Of a stretch of 40,693 nucleotides of DNA, positions 24,029-31,765 are shown piece by piece. The position numbers were made by a program, and so were the translations under genes. Origin of the DNA: Chloroflexota bacterium (GTDB lineage Bacteria > Chloroflexota > Dormibacteria > Dormibacterales > Dormibacteraceae); NCBI GenBank assembly GCA_005879985.1, contig VBIA01000062.1:1-40693 (forward strand), read 5' to 3'. Numbering within the stretch: position 1 is the stretch's first letter; each line of letters opens with the position of its first letter. The notes under the pieces are model-generated. The model saw only the letters and a program-made list of their open reading frames with translations, made no database searches and was not told the DNA's origin.

Positions 24029-24387
24029 GAAAGACGCTCGCGTTCGCGCTCGTGACGGTTGCTTTGGTCGCCGCGTGTGGCGGCGGAGGGCCATCGCAGC
24101 CTTCCGGCTCGATCAAGGTGACGATGACCGAGTACAAGTTCGATCCATCAACCATCAGCGCGCCGTCGGGCAAGGTCGTGTTCTTCCTCGTCAACGGCGG
24201 CTCGATTGCGCACGACCTCGTCATCCGCGACTCGAGTGGCAATCGCAAAGCCGGGAGCGAGCTGGTTTCGGCCGGCGACAGCAGCGTCTTCACCGTCGAC
24301 AGCATCGCCGCCGGGACCTACGCGATCTTCTGTGACCAGCCCGGGCATGAAAGCTCGGGCATGAAGGGCACGCTCACGATCACATAG
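24025..24387 (+). CDS. Cupredoxin (blue-copper) lipoprotein
   Basis: 120 residues from the GTG at 24025, which overlaps the coxC stop. A lipoprotein signal (RKTLAFALVTVALVAAC, acylated C18) is followed by a single cupredoxin domain. Type I copper ligands are H63 (IAHDLVI), C103, H108 and M113 in the loop CDQPGHESSGM. Ending the oxidase operon, it most likely carries electrons to the CuA site, taking the place of cytochrome c, or delivers copper to CuA. It is exposed on the outer face of the membrane. It converges on the FKBP lipoprotein gene with a palindromic repeat between them. Confidence 0.88.
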   Translation: MRKTLAFALVTVALVAACGGGGPSQPSGSIKVTMTEYKFDPSTISAPSGKVVFFLVNGGSIAHDLVIRDSSGNRKAGSELVSAGDSSVFTVDSIAAGTYAIFCDQPGHESSGMKGTLTIT

Positions 24388-24417
24388 CTCGGTCGAGGGT
24401 AGAGCTGTGTCTGTTGC

Positions 24418-24452
24418 CCCCTCCTTACCTCCCCACTGCGGTGGGGAGGGAC
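24418..24452. repeat. CCTCCCC/GGGGAGG palindrome between convergent genes
   Basis: CCCCTCCTTACCTCCCCACT then GCGGTGGGGAGGGAC; the arms CCTCCCCAC and GTGGGGAGG pair perfectly. It is the same family as the tandem copies at 15226-15327. It abuts the stop codon of the FKBP gene and lies 30 bases after the cupredoxin stop, so it may end both transcripts. Confidence 0.75.
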
Positions 24453-25007
24453 TTATTTAGAAGGTGAGGGGCTCGGGCTCGGGCCTGGCTTCACGCTGAC
24501 AAGCTCGATCTCGAACACCAGCGTCGCATTGGGCGGGATGACCGTCGCGCCGGTGGAGGGATCCGTCTGACCCTGGGCGCCGTACGCAAGAGAGGCCGGG
24601 ATGATGAGCTTGCGCTGGCCGCCCGCGGCCATGCCCGGCACGCCTTCATCCCAGCCAGGTATGACCTGGCCCGCACCGATCGTGAAGTTGAAGGGCTGGT
24701 TGCGGGAGCGGCTCGAGTCGAACATGGTGCCGTCCGCCAGCCAGCCGGTGTACTGAACGGTCGCGTCGTCGCCCGCGCGGGCCACCGCGCCGGTGCCGAC
24801 CTTCAGGTCGATCGACTTCAGCCCGTCGGGGAAGACGATCGGCGTGAGGCCGTCGCCGGCGTGAAAGTCGTCGGTGCCGGGGCTGGGAGTTGCTCTACCG
24901 GGGCTCTCGTTGGCGATCGGGCTGCTGCTCGCGTACGGATCCGAATAGCCGCACGCCGTCGCCGTCAGCACGACGCCGGCCACGAGCCAGGCGAAACGCC
25001 ACCTCAC
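24453..25007 (-). CDS. FKBP-type peptidyl-prolyl isomerase lipoprotein
   Basis: 184 residues from the GTG at 25007. That start overlaps the stop of the upstream cyclophilin gene (GTGA) and gives a lipoprotein signal (RWRFAWLVAGVVLTATAC). An open frame further upstream is Arg-rich and not conserved-looking. After a Ser/Pro linker, the FKBP domain (~80-175) shows GDDATVQYTGWLADGTMFDSS, FTIGAGQVIPGWDEGVPGM, GGQRKLIIPASLAYGAQG, IPPNATLVFEIELVSV, with the binding-pocket Tyr, Phe, Asp, Val-Ile and Trp in place. It helps fold secreted proteins outside the membrane. The C-terminus is a (Pro-Ser) tail. Confidence 0.93.
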   Translation of the reverse strand: MRWRFAWLVAGVVLTATACGYSDPYASSSPIANESPGRATPSPGTDDFHAGDGLTPIVFPDGLKSIDLKVGTGAVARAGDDATVQYTGWLADGTMFDSSRSRNQPFNFTIGAGQVIPGWDEGVPGMAAGGQRKLIIPASLAYGAQGQTDPSTGATVIPPNATLVFEIELVSVKPGPSPSPSPSK

Positions 25008-25486
25008 GAGACGCTGATGTCGATCGACTTCATCGTGTCGCCGGCCTGGATCTTGTCGATCACATCCATCCCCGACGTGACCTCGCCGAAATGGTTGTAC
25101 ACGCCGTTGGACGCGAGGAAGGGTGCGTCGCCGAGAGTGATAAAGAACTGCGACCCGCTCACGCCGGCCGCGCTCGATGCCATGCCCGCGGTGCCACGCG
25201 GCCATCGCGACGGGTTGCTCTCGTCAGGAAGCTTGTAGTCAGGGCCGCCGGTGCCGTTGCCGAGAGGGTCGCCGCCCTGGACCACGAATCCGGGAACGAT
25301 CCGGTGGAATGTCAGGCCGTCGTAGTAGCCCTCCTGCGCCAGCGCCACGAAGTTGTTGACCGTCTGCGGCGCGACCTTGGGGTCGACGAAGCTGATGACG
25401 AAGTCGCCACGCGACGTGTGCACGGTGGCGCGGTACTTCTTGCCGGTGTCGATCGAGTTTGGTGGCGGCGTGTTGCGTCTAGCCAC
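25004..25486 (-). CDS. Cyclophilin-type peptidyl-prolyl isomerase
   Basis: 160 residues, GTG start. Cyclophilin core: RGDFVISFVDPKVAPQTVNNFVALA, YYDGLTFHRIVPGFVVQGGDP with the catalytic Arg in FHRI, GMASSAAGVSGSQFFITLGD, and VYNHFGEVTSGMDVIDKI. There is no signal peptide, so it is cytosolic in this form. It is translated just before the FKBP gene with a 4-base overlap, making an unusual two-family prolyl-isomerase operon. A TAGAAT -10-like box is 14 bases before the GTG on the minus strand, and an MFS gene ends just upstream. Confidence 0.93.
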   Translation of the reverse strand: MARRNTPPPNSIDTGKKYRATVHTSRGDFVISFVDPKVAPQTVNNFVALAQEGYYDGLTFHRIVPGFVVQGGDPLGNGTGGPDYKLPDESNPSRWPRGTAGMASSAAGVSGSQFFITLGDAPFLASNGVYNHFGEVTSGMDVIDKIQAGDTMKSIDISVS

Positions 25487-25513
25487 TGGGAATCGTCCCC
25501 ATTCTAGGGGGAG

Positions 25514-26725
25514 CTACCTCGTGGGCTCCCGAGCGCCTATCCCCAGCAACCCTGCGAGGCCGAGCGCGAGCACCGCGCTCACGACCAGGGCGGCGGGCAC
25601 GCCGGCCGTGGCAGCGATGCCGCCGCCCACCAGGGGTCCGAGGAAGAAACCGAATGCGACCGAGCTCGCGTTGATGCCGAAGATCGTGCTCTGCACCTCG
25701 TTCGGAGCCTCCATGCCGATCATGGCGGCGGTCGCAGGCACGACCGTGCCGTTGAGCAATCCCGTGACGCCGACGATCAGCACCACGAGCGCCGCCGAGG
25801 GCGCGATGGGCAGCAGCGCGATCGCCCCGGCCAGCAGCAGCGACGCTCCGGCGGAAGTGCGCACGAAGCCGAGGCGTTTCGTCACGCGGGTGTACGCGAC
25901 CGCCGCTCCGCTGTTCGTGATGCCCGCAGCCCCGAAAGCGAGGCCCGCCGCGGCCGACGCCCCGCTGGCGAGCATCTCGTACAGCTTCAGCACGACCAGC
26001 TGCTGGCTCGCGCTCTGCACAAGCGTGACCAGGCCCTGGGCGCCGATGAGCACCACCAACGCGCGCACAGTGCCTGGTCGCTGCCGGATCGTTGCGAGCG
26101 TGCTCGGCCGCGGGCCTTCCTGCCTGCGGCGTTCGCTTTCCCTGACGATGAAAAGCACGGGGATCATCGACAGCATCAGCAGGATCCCGCCGCCGAGGAA
26201 GACGAGTCTTAGACCGACGGCGGCGCCTGCGAATCCGCCGATGACGGGTCCGATGGCGCCACCTAGCGCGACCGATGACGTGAGCACTCCGAGTGCCCAC
26301 CCGACCCGCGGTCGTGGTGTTTCCGCCGCGACGAGCGCGGTGGCCGCGGCCACGGTCCCGCTGGTGGCGCCTTGCAGAAACCTCAGGATCACCAGCTGCA
26401 TGGGCGTCTGCGCGAGGAACATCAGGCCCACGGTGATGGCGCCGCCGACCATCGAGCGGATCAGCATCGGCTTGCGCCCGAGCCTGTCGCCGAGCAATCC
26501 CCAGATGGGGCTGGCGATGGCCATGGCAAGGCCGGATGCGCTGGCCGCGGCGGCGGTCCAGAGGTCGAGGTCTCTCCCAGCGGAAACATGCAGGTCCTGC
26601 GCGATGAAGATCGAAAGGAATGGGAAGGCGAAGCTGAAGCCGAAGATGGCAGTGAACTCCGCGAACCAAAGCGCGGCGAGGTTGCGCCGCCAGTCGACGG
26701 GCTTTGGTGGGCTCGCGCCGCTCAG
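25514..26725 (-). CDS. Major facilitator superfamily transporter, probable CTG start
   Basis: About 403 residues if begun at the CTG at 26725, with 12 predicted helices. The MFS loop 2-3 motif is GLLGDRLGRKPMLIRS. The first ATG in frame, at 26524, falls inside helix 2 and would remove the first helix and part of the second. The upstream 67 codons encode a proper start (VDWRRNLAALWFAEFTAIFGFSFAFPFLSIFIAQDLHV) but contain no ATG, GTG or TTG. The CTG overlaps the stop of the preceding xdh-like gene (CTGA), mirroring the GTGA/ATGA overlaps elsewhere in this window. The substrate is unknown; drug-efflux-type DHA1 exporters are the nearest layout. Confidence 0.8.
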   Translation of the reverse strand: MSGASPPKPVDWRRNLAALWFAEFTAIFGFSFAFPFLSIFIAQDLHVSAGRDLDLWTAAAASASGLAMAIASPIWGLLGDRLGRKPMLIRSMVGGAITVGLMFLAQTPMQLVILRFLQGATSGTVAAATALVAAETPRPRVGWALGVLTSSVALGGAIGPVIGGFAGAAVGLRLVFLGGGILLMLSMIPVLFIVRESERRRQEGPRPSTLATIRQRPGTVRALVVLIGAQGLVTLVQSASQQLVVLKLYEMLASGASAAAGLAFGAAGITNSGAAVAYTRVTKRLGFVRTSAGASLLLAGAIALLPIAPSAALVVLIVGVTGLLNGTVVPATAAMIGMEAPNEVQSTIFGINASSVAFGFFLGPLVGGGIAATAGVPAALVVSAVLALGLAGLLGIGAREPTR

Positions 26726-28866
26726 TTCGCCAGCAGCTCGATGATTCGGTCGGGCGTGATGGGGATGCGGTCGACGACCGCGTCCGGCTTGCGCTGGCGG
26801 ATGGCGTCCTCGACGGCCGCGGAGATCGCGGCCGGAACCGGGATGGTTCCGCTCTCGCCCGCGCCTTTGAAGCCCTCGGGGTTGGAGTCGGTCGGCGTTT
26901 CGATATGCGTGAGGACTGGCGTCGTGGTGACCTCGCCCGTGCTGACGATCGTGTAGTCGAGGAAGCTCGCGCTCTTCGGGGTGCCGTCCGCGTCGTACAT
27001 GGCGGACTCGTACATCGCGTAGCCGAGTCCGTGGGCGTAGCCCCCGATGAGCTGACCCTCAAGCGTCAGCTGGTTGATCGTCTTACCCGTGTCATGGGCG
27101 ATCACGTAGCGCAGAACTTCGACATGGCCGGTGTCCGGGTCCACGGCGACGATCGCCGCGTGGCACCCGCTCGAGAACGTGAGGGGCCGGGCGGGGTCGA
27201 AGGTCTCGAGCACCTCGAGGCCCTCGTCGGGGATGACGTCGGTGACCGGCACGCGTCGCGTCGGCGTACCGCGGACGGTGATGGCGCCGTCTTCGATGAC
27301 GAGGTCCTGCGCGTCAGCCTCGAGCACCTCGGCGCCGCGATCGAGCAGTTGCCGCCTCATCGCCGTGGCCGCGCGCGAGGCGGCGTTGCCGACCTGGACG
27401 GCGCTCCGGCTGCCCGCGGTGAGCAGCGCGAATGGGACGTTGGCGGTGTCGCCCGCGGTGACCTTGATCTTCTCGAAGGGCCAGCCGAGCCTGTCGGCCG
27501 CGACCATGGCCGCCATGGTTTCGTGGCCCTGGCCGCCGGGTGTCGAGCCGATGTAGAGGTGCGCGATCCCGTCCTTCTGGAGCCGCACCTTCGCCGGCTC
27601 GCCGCGACCGAACGCTGTCGACTCCACGCAACAGGCGAAGCCGAGGCCGATGAGCTTTCCGTCCGCGGCGGGCTTCTTGCCTATCTCCTCGACGGCGAGG
27701 TCGAGGAGCTTCGGGTAGTCGCCGCTGTCGTAGACGTATCCACCGCGACCCGCGGGGAGGCCGGTGGTGTAAGGGATCTGCTGCGGCGCGACGAGGTTTC
27801 TGCGACGCAGCTCGACGCGATCGATTTTCAGCTCGGTGGCCAGCGCGTCCATCGCTCTTTCGATCGCGTAGTTGCCGAGCGGCCGGCCGCCGCCGCGGAT
27901 GAAGCCGGTGGGGCAGGTGTTGGTGTAGACGAGCACCGCCTCGATGTCCATCGCGGGAAGTACGTAGGCCGACATCATGTGGCCGATGATGATCACCGGC
28001 TGGCCGTGCGCCTGCGCGGTGGTGGCTCCGTCCTCGCTGCGTCCGGCGGTCCACGTCGCAGCTTTCTTGAGGCGCCACGCGACGAGCGCGGTGAGCACCT
28101 CTTCGGGGAAGACCATGCCTTTCGCGCCGAAGCCGCCGCCGACGTCCTCGGCGATGACGCGGACCTTCTCCTCTGGCAGCCGCGTGATTGACGCGATGGC
28201 GTTGCGGACGCCGAAGATGCTCTGGGTCGAGGTCCAGACCTTCAGGCCGTCCGTCTCTGCGTCATATGCGGCCGTGACGCAGCGCGGCTCCATGGCGGCG
28301 CCGGCGACCCGATCGGTCTTGAGGCTCACTTTGGCGACGACAGAATCGGCGGCGAATGCCGCGTTGATGTCGCCAAACTGCGTCGGCGTCGAGTTGGCAA
28401 GGTTGCTCTTCATGTCGCCGTGCACGAGCGGCGCGCCCCCGGCGATCGCGTTGAGGCCCCCGGCCACCGCCGGCAGCGGATCTAGTTCCGCCAGCATTGC
28501 TTCGACGGCGTCGTGCGCGCCGTAGTTGGTTTCCGCGACCACCAGCGCGTAGGCCTCGCCGGCGTAGTTGACCTCGTCGCGGGTCAGGATCGGGCGGCCG
28601 CGCTGCTCGAGACCGGGCGGGCCGAAATCGCTTAGCCCGGCTGCGATCTCGGGCAGGTCGTCGGCGGTCCAGACGGCGACGACGCCTGGCATCTCGATCG
28701 CTCCGCTGCGATCCACGGCGCGGATGCGCGCGTGCGGCATGGGCGAGCGGCAGAAGGCGATGTGGAGGGCGCCGTCGGGTTTGATGTCGTTCGCGTATCG
28801 GCCTTGCCCGGTGATGAGGCGCCGGTCCTCGACCCGGCGCATGCTGCGGCCGATGTACTCCGGCAC
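26722..28866 (-). CDS. Molybdenum hydroxylase large subunit (xanthine dehydrogenase / CoxL-like), orphan and internally shortened
   Basis: 714 residues from the GTG at 28866. The N-terminal a/b hammerhead domain (YIGRSMRRVEDRRLITGQGRYANDI) and the molybdopterin-binding domain are recognisable: EDVGGGFGAKGMVFPEEV, YTNTCPTGFIRGGGRP, STPGGQGHETMAAMVAADRLG, EGQLIGGYAHGLGYAMYE, KGAGESGTIPVPAAI with the conserved active-site Glu. The CO-dehydrogenase loop AYxCSFR is absent, so this is not form I CODH. Between WTAGRSED and VYTNT only about 35 residues remain, where family members usually have around 80 or more. The medium (FAD) and small (2Fe-2S) subunit genes are not nearby. Activity is therefore doubtful. 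TATTCT ends 6 bases before the GTG, suggesting a leaderless mRNA. The MFS gene overlaps its 3' end. Confidence 0.85.
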   Translation of the reverse strand: MPEYIGRSMRRVEDRRLITGQGRYANDIKPDGALHIAFCRSPMPHARIRAVDRSGAIEMPGVVAVWTADDLPEIAAGLSDFGPPGLEQRGRPILTRDEVNYAGEAYALVVAETNYGAHDAVEAMLAELDPLPAVAGGLNAIAGGAPLVHGDMKSNLANSTPTQFGDINAAFAADSVVAKVSLKTDRVAGAAMEPRCVTAAYDAETDGLKVWTSTQSIFGVRNAIASITRLPEEKVRVIAEDVGGGFGAKGMVFPEEVLTALVAWRLKKAATWTAGRSEDGATTAQAHGQPVIIIGHMMSAYVLPAMDIEAVLVYTNTCPTGFIRGGGRPLGNYAIERAMDALATELKIDRVELRRRNLVAPQQIPYTTGLPAGRGGYVYDSGDYPKLLDLAVEEIGKKPAADGKLIGLGFACCVESTAFGRGEPAKVRLQKDGIAHLYIGSTPGGQGHETMAAMVAADRLGWPFEKIKVTAGDTANVPFALLTAGSRSAVQVGNAASRAATAMRRQLLDRGAEVLEADAQDLVIEDGAITVRGTPTRRVPVTDVIPDEGLEVLETFDPARPLTFSSGCHAAIVAVDPDTGHVEVLRYVIAHDTGKTINQLTLEGQLIGGYAHGLGYAMYESAMYDADGTPKSASFLDYTIVSTGEVTTTPVLTHIETPTDSNPEGFKGAGESGTIPVPAAISAAVEDAIRQRKPDAVVDRIPITPDRIIELLAN

Positions 28867-28933
28867 GGAACTAGAATATTGATTCCGCACCACGCACTCG
28901 GGAGCCACGGGCGTGCTCGGGCGTGCTCGCCAC

Positions 28934-29009
28934 GGGCGGCTAGCTCAGTTGGGAGAGCGCCAGCTTGACATGCTGGAGGTCGGGGGTTCGAAACCCTCGC
29001 CGCCCACCA
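28934..29009 (+). tRNA. tRNA-Val (GAC)
   Basis: The full cloverleaf is visible: acceptor GGGCGGC pairs with GCCGCCC, D-arm GCTCAGTTGGGAGAGC, anticodon stem CCAGC/GCTGG around loop TTGACAT (anticodon GAC), and T-loop TTCGAAA between GGGGG and CCCTC. Discriminator A and encoded CCA complete the 76-base gene. Confidence 0.97.
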
Positions 29010-29393
29010 TCCCTAGGCAGTTCGGGCAGAGGCCGCCGCTCGCCCGTCGGGCTTCCCCGGCCAGCGCGCATCGTCCGGGCAGCCGATTTCGTCTCATCGT
29101 GAGGGGATCGTCCCCTCCTCGTACACCTTCAGGTAACACCGGGCGAGCCTGAAGGTCAGCGGTTTGGGCACCACAGTGCGTGCCCGCCACGCCGCCCGCA
29201 AGACCAGCATGGGTCACGTGGGTCATGTGGGTCAAACAAGGCGAGGCTCGACCAGAAAGCAGCGACCCGACGCCACCGGGATCCAATCGTCAAGATCAGA
29301 CTGCGGCCCGCTTGTCGCATAGCAGCGAACGCCGCCCATATCGTAAGTGGTCAAGCGCCTGCCGGAAGTTCATGTGAGGCCCGACGGCCCAAC
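29010..29393. other. Gene-free interval between tRNA-Val and tRNA-Glu
   Basis: No convincing coding frame on either strand. It contains three close copies of GTGGGTCA (about 29214-29235) and a GGGGATCGTCCCC palindrome near 29103-29115, neither of which explains the region. Both flanking genes are tRNAs that converge here. Confidence 0.5.
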
Positions 29394-29470
29394 TGGTAGC
29401 CCGGGCGGGATTCGAACCCGCGATTCCCGGCTTGAAAGGCCGGTGTCCTAGTCCACTAGACGACCGGGCC
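29394..29470 (-). tRNA. tRNA-Glu (TTC)
   Basis: On the minus strand the gene begins GGCCCGGTCGTCTAGTGG and ends CCGGGCTACCA. The anticodon stem CCGGC/GCCGG encloses loop CTTTCAA (anticodon TTC). The T-arm is GCGGG-TTCGAAT-CCCGC. The first acceptor pair is G-U. CCA is encoded; length is 77 bases. Confidence 0.96.
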
Positions 29471-29555
29471 AGCGACCGTAGCTACTCTAATTGCTGGCCC
29501 GGCCCGGCAGCCCGTACGGGCCACTCCGGCACTGTTGAATCCGCGCTTCTGGCGC

Positions 29556-30821
29556 CTACGCGCGATAAGCGGACGGCGCGCCAGCCGGCAGGTAGGGGGT
29601 CGGATCCACAGGCCGCTGGTTGATGCGCAGCTCGAAGTGCAGGTGGGGCCCGGTGGAGCTCCCGCTCGATCCTTCCAGGCCGACGACTGTACCCTGCGTC
29701 ACGGACTGGCCGACCTTGACCAGAGCGGTCGAGAGATGGCCATACAGCGTGTCGAACCCCCCCGCATGGGCGATGACCACGTATGTGCCGTAACCCGTGG
29801 CCATGCTCCCAACCAGCGCGACCACCCCATCGTCGGCGGCAAAGACCGGCGATCCGAACGGTTCGACCAGGTCGATGCCGGTGTGGAAGTGCGGATATGC
29901 GCCATATGGCGGCTCGAACCAGTACGAAGAGGGTCCGAAACCCTGCGAGATTTGAGCATTGGGCTCGGGCCAGATGAAGCGATATCGCGTCGAGTGGCCG
30001 GCGCTGGTTGGAATCTGGCCCACGCTGTTGGATTGGAGCCACAGCTGCAGCTGCGCCCACACGGACTGCATGGCCGCCGCGATGATCGCGTCCTCCTGCC
30101 GCTGCAACATGTCGGTCACCTGCTGGGCCAGCTGCGCCGACTGGTGGTTCAAGCGGCTGATCTCCCAGCGCGTTTCCGCGATCTTGTTCTGCAGGTCGGT
30201 CATGGCCTTTTCCTGCTGAGCCTGCAGGGACCTGAGCTGAACGAGCTCCGCGGCGAGCCGGTCGCGTGTCGTGACCTCTTCATCGCGCGCCGTCTGTTCT
30301 CTCTGGCGCTGCGCCTGCAGGTCCGCCAGATCGCTGTCGAGCGATGACTTCAGCAAGGCTGCGCGCGAGCCGGCGACGTTGAGATCCACGACGCGGGTGA
30401 AGAGATCGCTGAGACTCTTCGCCTCCGCCAGCACCAGCAACGTTGAACCCGGTGACTCATACACCGCGCGTGCGAGCTGGCGGAGTTGGTCGCGCTCCGT
30501 CTGGATCCTTGCCGACAGAACAACCTCGAGTCGCTGCGCCTGGGCGATCTGGTCCTCGAGGTCGGCGATCTTGGTGTTGGCGTCGCTGATCTCGGACTGG
30601 ACGGCCTGCTGCTGGACGGCGTTGTCCTCCAGCGACTGGCGCAGCTGTACCTGCGCCGCCAGCGCGTCGGCCAGGTTGCTCCCAAGCTGCGCCCGGATCT
30701 GGTTGATGAGGGCCAGCTCCTGCTGCGGGTCGGGGGTTGGGCCGCTGTCCGCCCTGACGGCGGCGTGGTCGGCGCTAACCAAGAGCAAAGCCATTGCGAC
30801 TGCGACGAGGGCTTTTGTCAT
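29556..30821 (-). CDS. Secreted coiled-coil M23 peptidase, FtsEX partner (EnvC-like)
   Basis: 421 residues. A signal peptide (MTKALVAVAMALLLVSADHA) is followed by a long coiled coil (~35-260, rich in Gln/Leu/Ala heptads) and a C-terminal lysostaphin-type M23 domain (~290-410). The zinc site is complete: the His-Asp pair in HFHTGIDLV and the HxH in GPHLHFEL. In proteobacterial EnvC the M23 domain has lost metal ligands and only activates amidases; here they are retained, so direct peptidoglycan endopeptidase activity is likely. The ATG overlaps the ftsX stop (ATGA), placing it third in an ftsE-ftsX-hydrolase operon. The coiled coil should bind the FtsX extracellular loop so that ATP hydrolysis by FtsE opens the enzyme at the septum. 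Confidence 0.93.
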   Translation of the reverse strand: MTKALVAVAMALLLVSADHAAVRADSGPTPDPQQELALINQIRAQLGSNLADALAAQVQLRQSLEDNAVQQQAVQSEISDANTKIADLEDQIAQAQRLEVVLSARIQTERDQLRQLARAVYESPGSTLLVLAEAKSLSDLFTRVVDLNVAGSRAALLKSSLDSDLADLQAQRQREQTARDEEVTTRDRLAAELVQLRSLQAQQEKAMTDLQNKIAETRWEISRLNHQSAQLAQQVTDMLQRQEDAIIAAAMQSVWAQLQLWLQSNSVGQIPTSAGHSTRYRFIWPEPNAQISQGFGPSSYWFEPPYGAYPHFHTGIDLVEPFGSPVFAADDGVVALVGSMATGYGTYVVIAHAGGFDTLYGHLSTALVKVGQSVTQGTVVGLEGSSGSSTGPHLHFELRINQRPVDPTPYLPAGAPSAYRA

Positions 30822-31765
30822 GTCTCCATATGCCGCCCAAGGCTGATCAGTGATGAACCTGAGCCGAGGGTGACGCCTGCCAGCAGCACCCCCACTGCAG
30901 CCACCACCACGGTCGCCACGGTGACGCCTGGGGCGAACTGCGTGAAACCACTCGATCCGGCGGAGATGGCCCCGGCGGCGAGGGCGAAGGTAACCATCCC
31001 TGCTACCAGGCCGGCCAGCGCCCCCGTGATCGCACCTTCGACGATGAACGGCCCACGCACCATCCAGCGGGGTGCTCCGACCAACTGCATGATCGTGATC
31101 TCATCACGTCGCGCGTGGATGGCCGCCTTGATGCTGTTCGCGGTCACCGTGATGGCGACGAATCCGAGCAAACAAAGGAAGGCTATGCCCGCGACCGCCA
31201 GGCCGAAGACGACCTGTTGGATGCGCTTATAGGCGCCCGGGTCGTAGGACGTCGGAGTCACGGGATCGACGGCCAGCTCGTATCGAACCATGCCGTCGAT
31301 GGCGCCCATGTCGTCGATGTTCTTGACCTGCACATTCAGGCTCGCCGGAAAGGGATTGCTGCCGCTGGCGTCGGCCAACGCCGGCAGGCCAGGGATGCTC
31401 TGCGCGTGCGCCAGAGCCTGCGCCTTCGACGTGTAGGTGGCGCTCGCCACGCGTGGGTCGTTGGAGAGGCGATCCCACAGTGAGTCGACATCCTGGTAGG
31501 CCGCGTCGTCTCTCAGATAGATGTGAAGAAGGGACGCCTGGCCGGCTTCGTACTGCTCCAGGTTGTAGAGGGCAAAACCGCTGAGGCCGACCAGCCCCGT
31601 CATCAGGAGGAGCAACGTCATCGAGCCGAGCGCGGGTGCCGTGCCCGCGAGGTTGCGCGCCCAGTTGCGGGCAGCGCTGCCGAAGACGTGGCGAGCCAGG
31701 TTCGTGGCGACGACCTGGATGAGCCGCCGTCGCGGGAAGCGGCCTTTCAGGAGGATGCCAGCCAC
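30818..31765 (-). CDS. ftsX: Cell division permease-like protein FtsX
   Basis: 315 residues from the GTG at 31765, which has GGGAGG 5 bases upstream inside ftsE; the open frame before it is not FtsX-like. There are four TM segments: one near residues 38-60 (APALGSMTLLLLMTGLVGLSGFAL), a large extracellular loop (~70-180) that normally contacts the hydrolase, then three TMs (VVFGLAVAGIAFLCLLGFVAITVT; two near the C-terminus). The cytoplasmic stretch IHARRDEITIMQLVGAPRWMVRGPF is the conserved coupling region to FtsE. It overlaps ftsE by 19 bases and the M23 gene by 4. Confidence 0.94.
   Translation of the reverse strand: MAGILLKGRFPRRRLIQVVATNLARHVFGSAARNWARNLAGTAPALGSMTLLLLMTGLVGLSGFALYNLEQYEAGQASLLHIYLRDDAAYQDVDSLWDRLSNDPRVASATYTSKAQALAHAQSIPGLPALADASGSNPFPASLNVQVKNIDDMGAIDGMVRYELAVDPVTPTSYDPGAYKRIQQVVFGLAVAGIAFLCLLGFVAITVTANSIKAAIHARRDEITIMQLVGAPRWMVRGPFIVEGAITGALAGLVAGMVTFALAAGAISAGSSGFTQFAPGVTVATVVVAAVGVLLAGVTLGSGSSLISLGRHMET

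Noticed and set aside
25479-27062. Arg-rich 527-codon minus-strand frame overlapping the MFS and xdh-like genes
   Set aside because: It is the shifted frame of two real genes; amino acid content (Arg, Pro, Ser runs) is not protein-like.
26722-28866. Form I carbon monoxide dehydrogenase large subunit (coxL)
   Set aside because: The diagnostic AYxCSFR loop is absent and the medium and small subunits are not adjacent.
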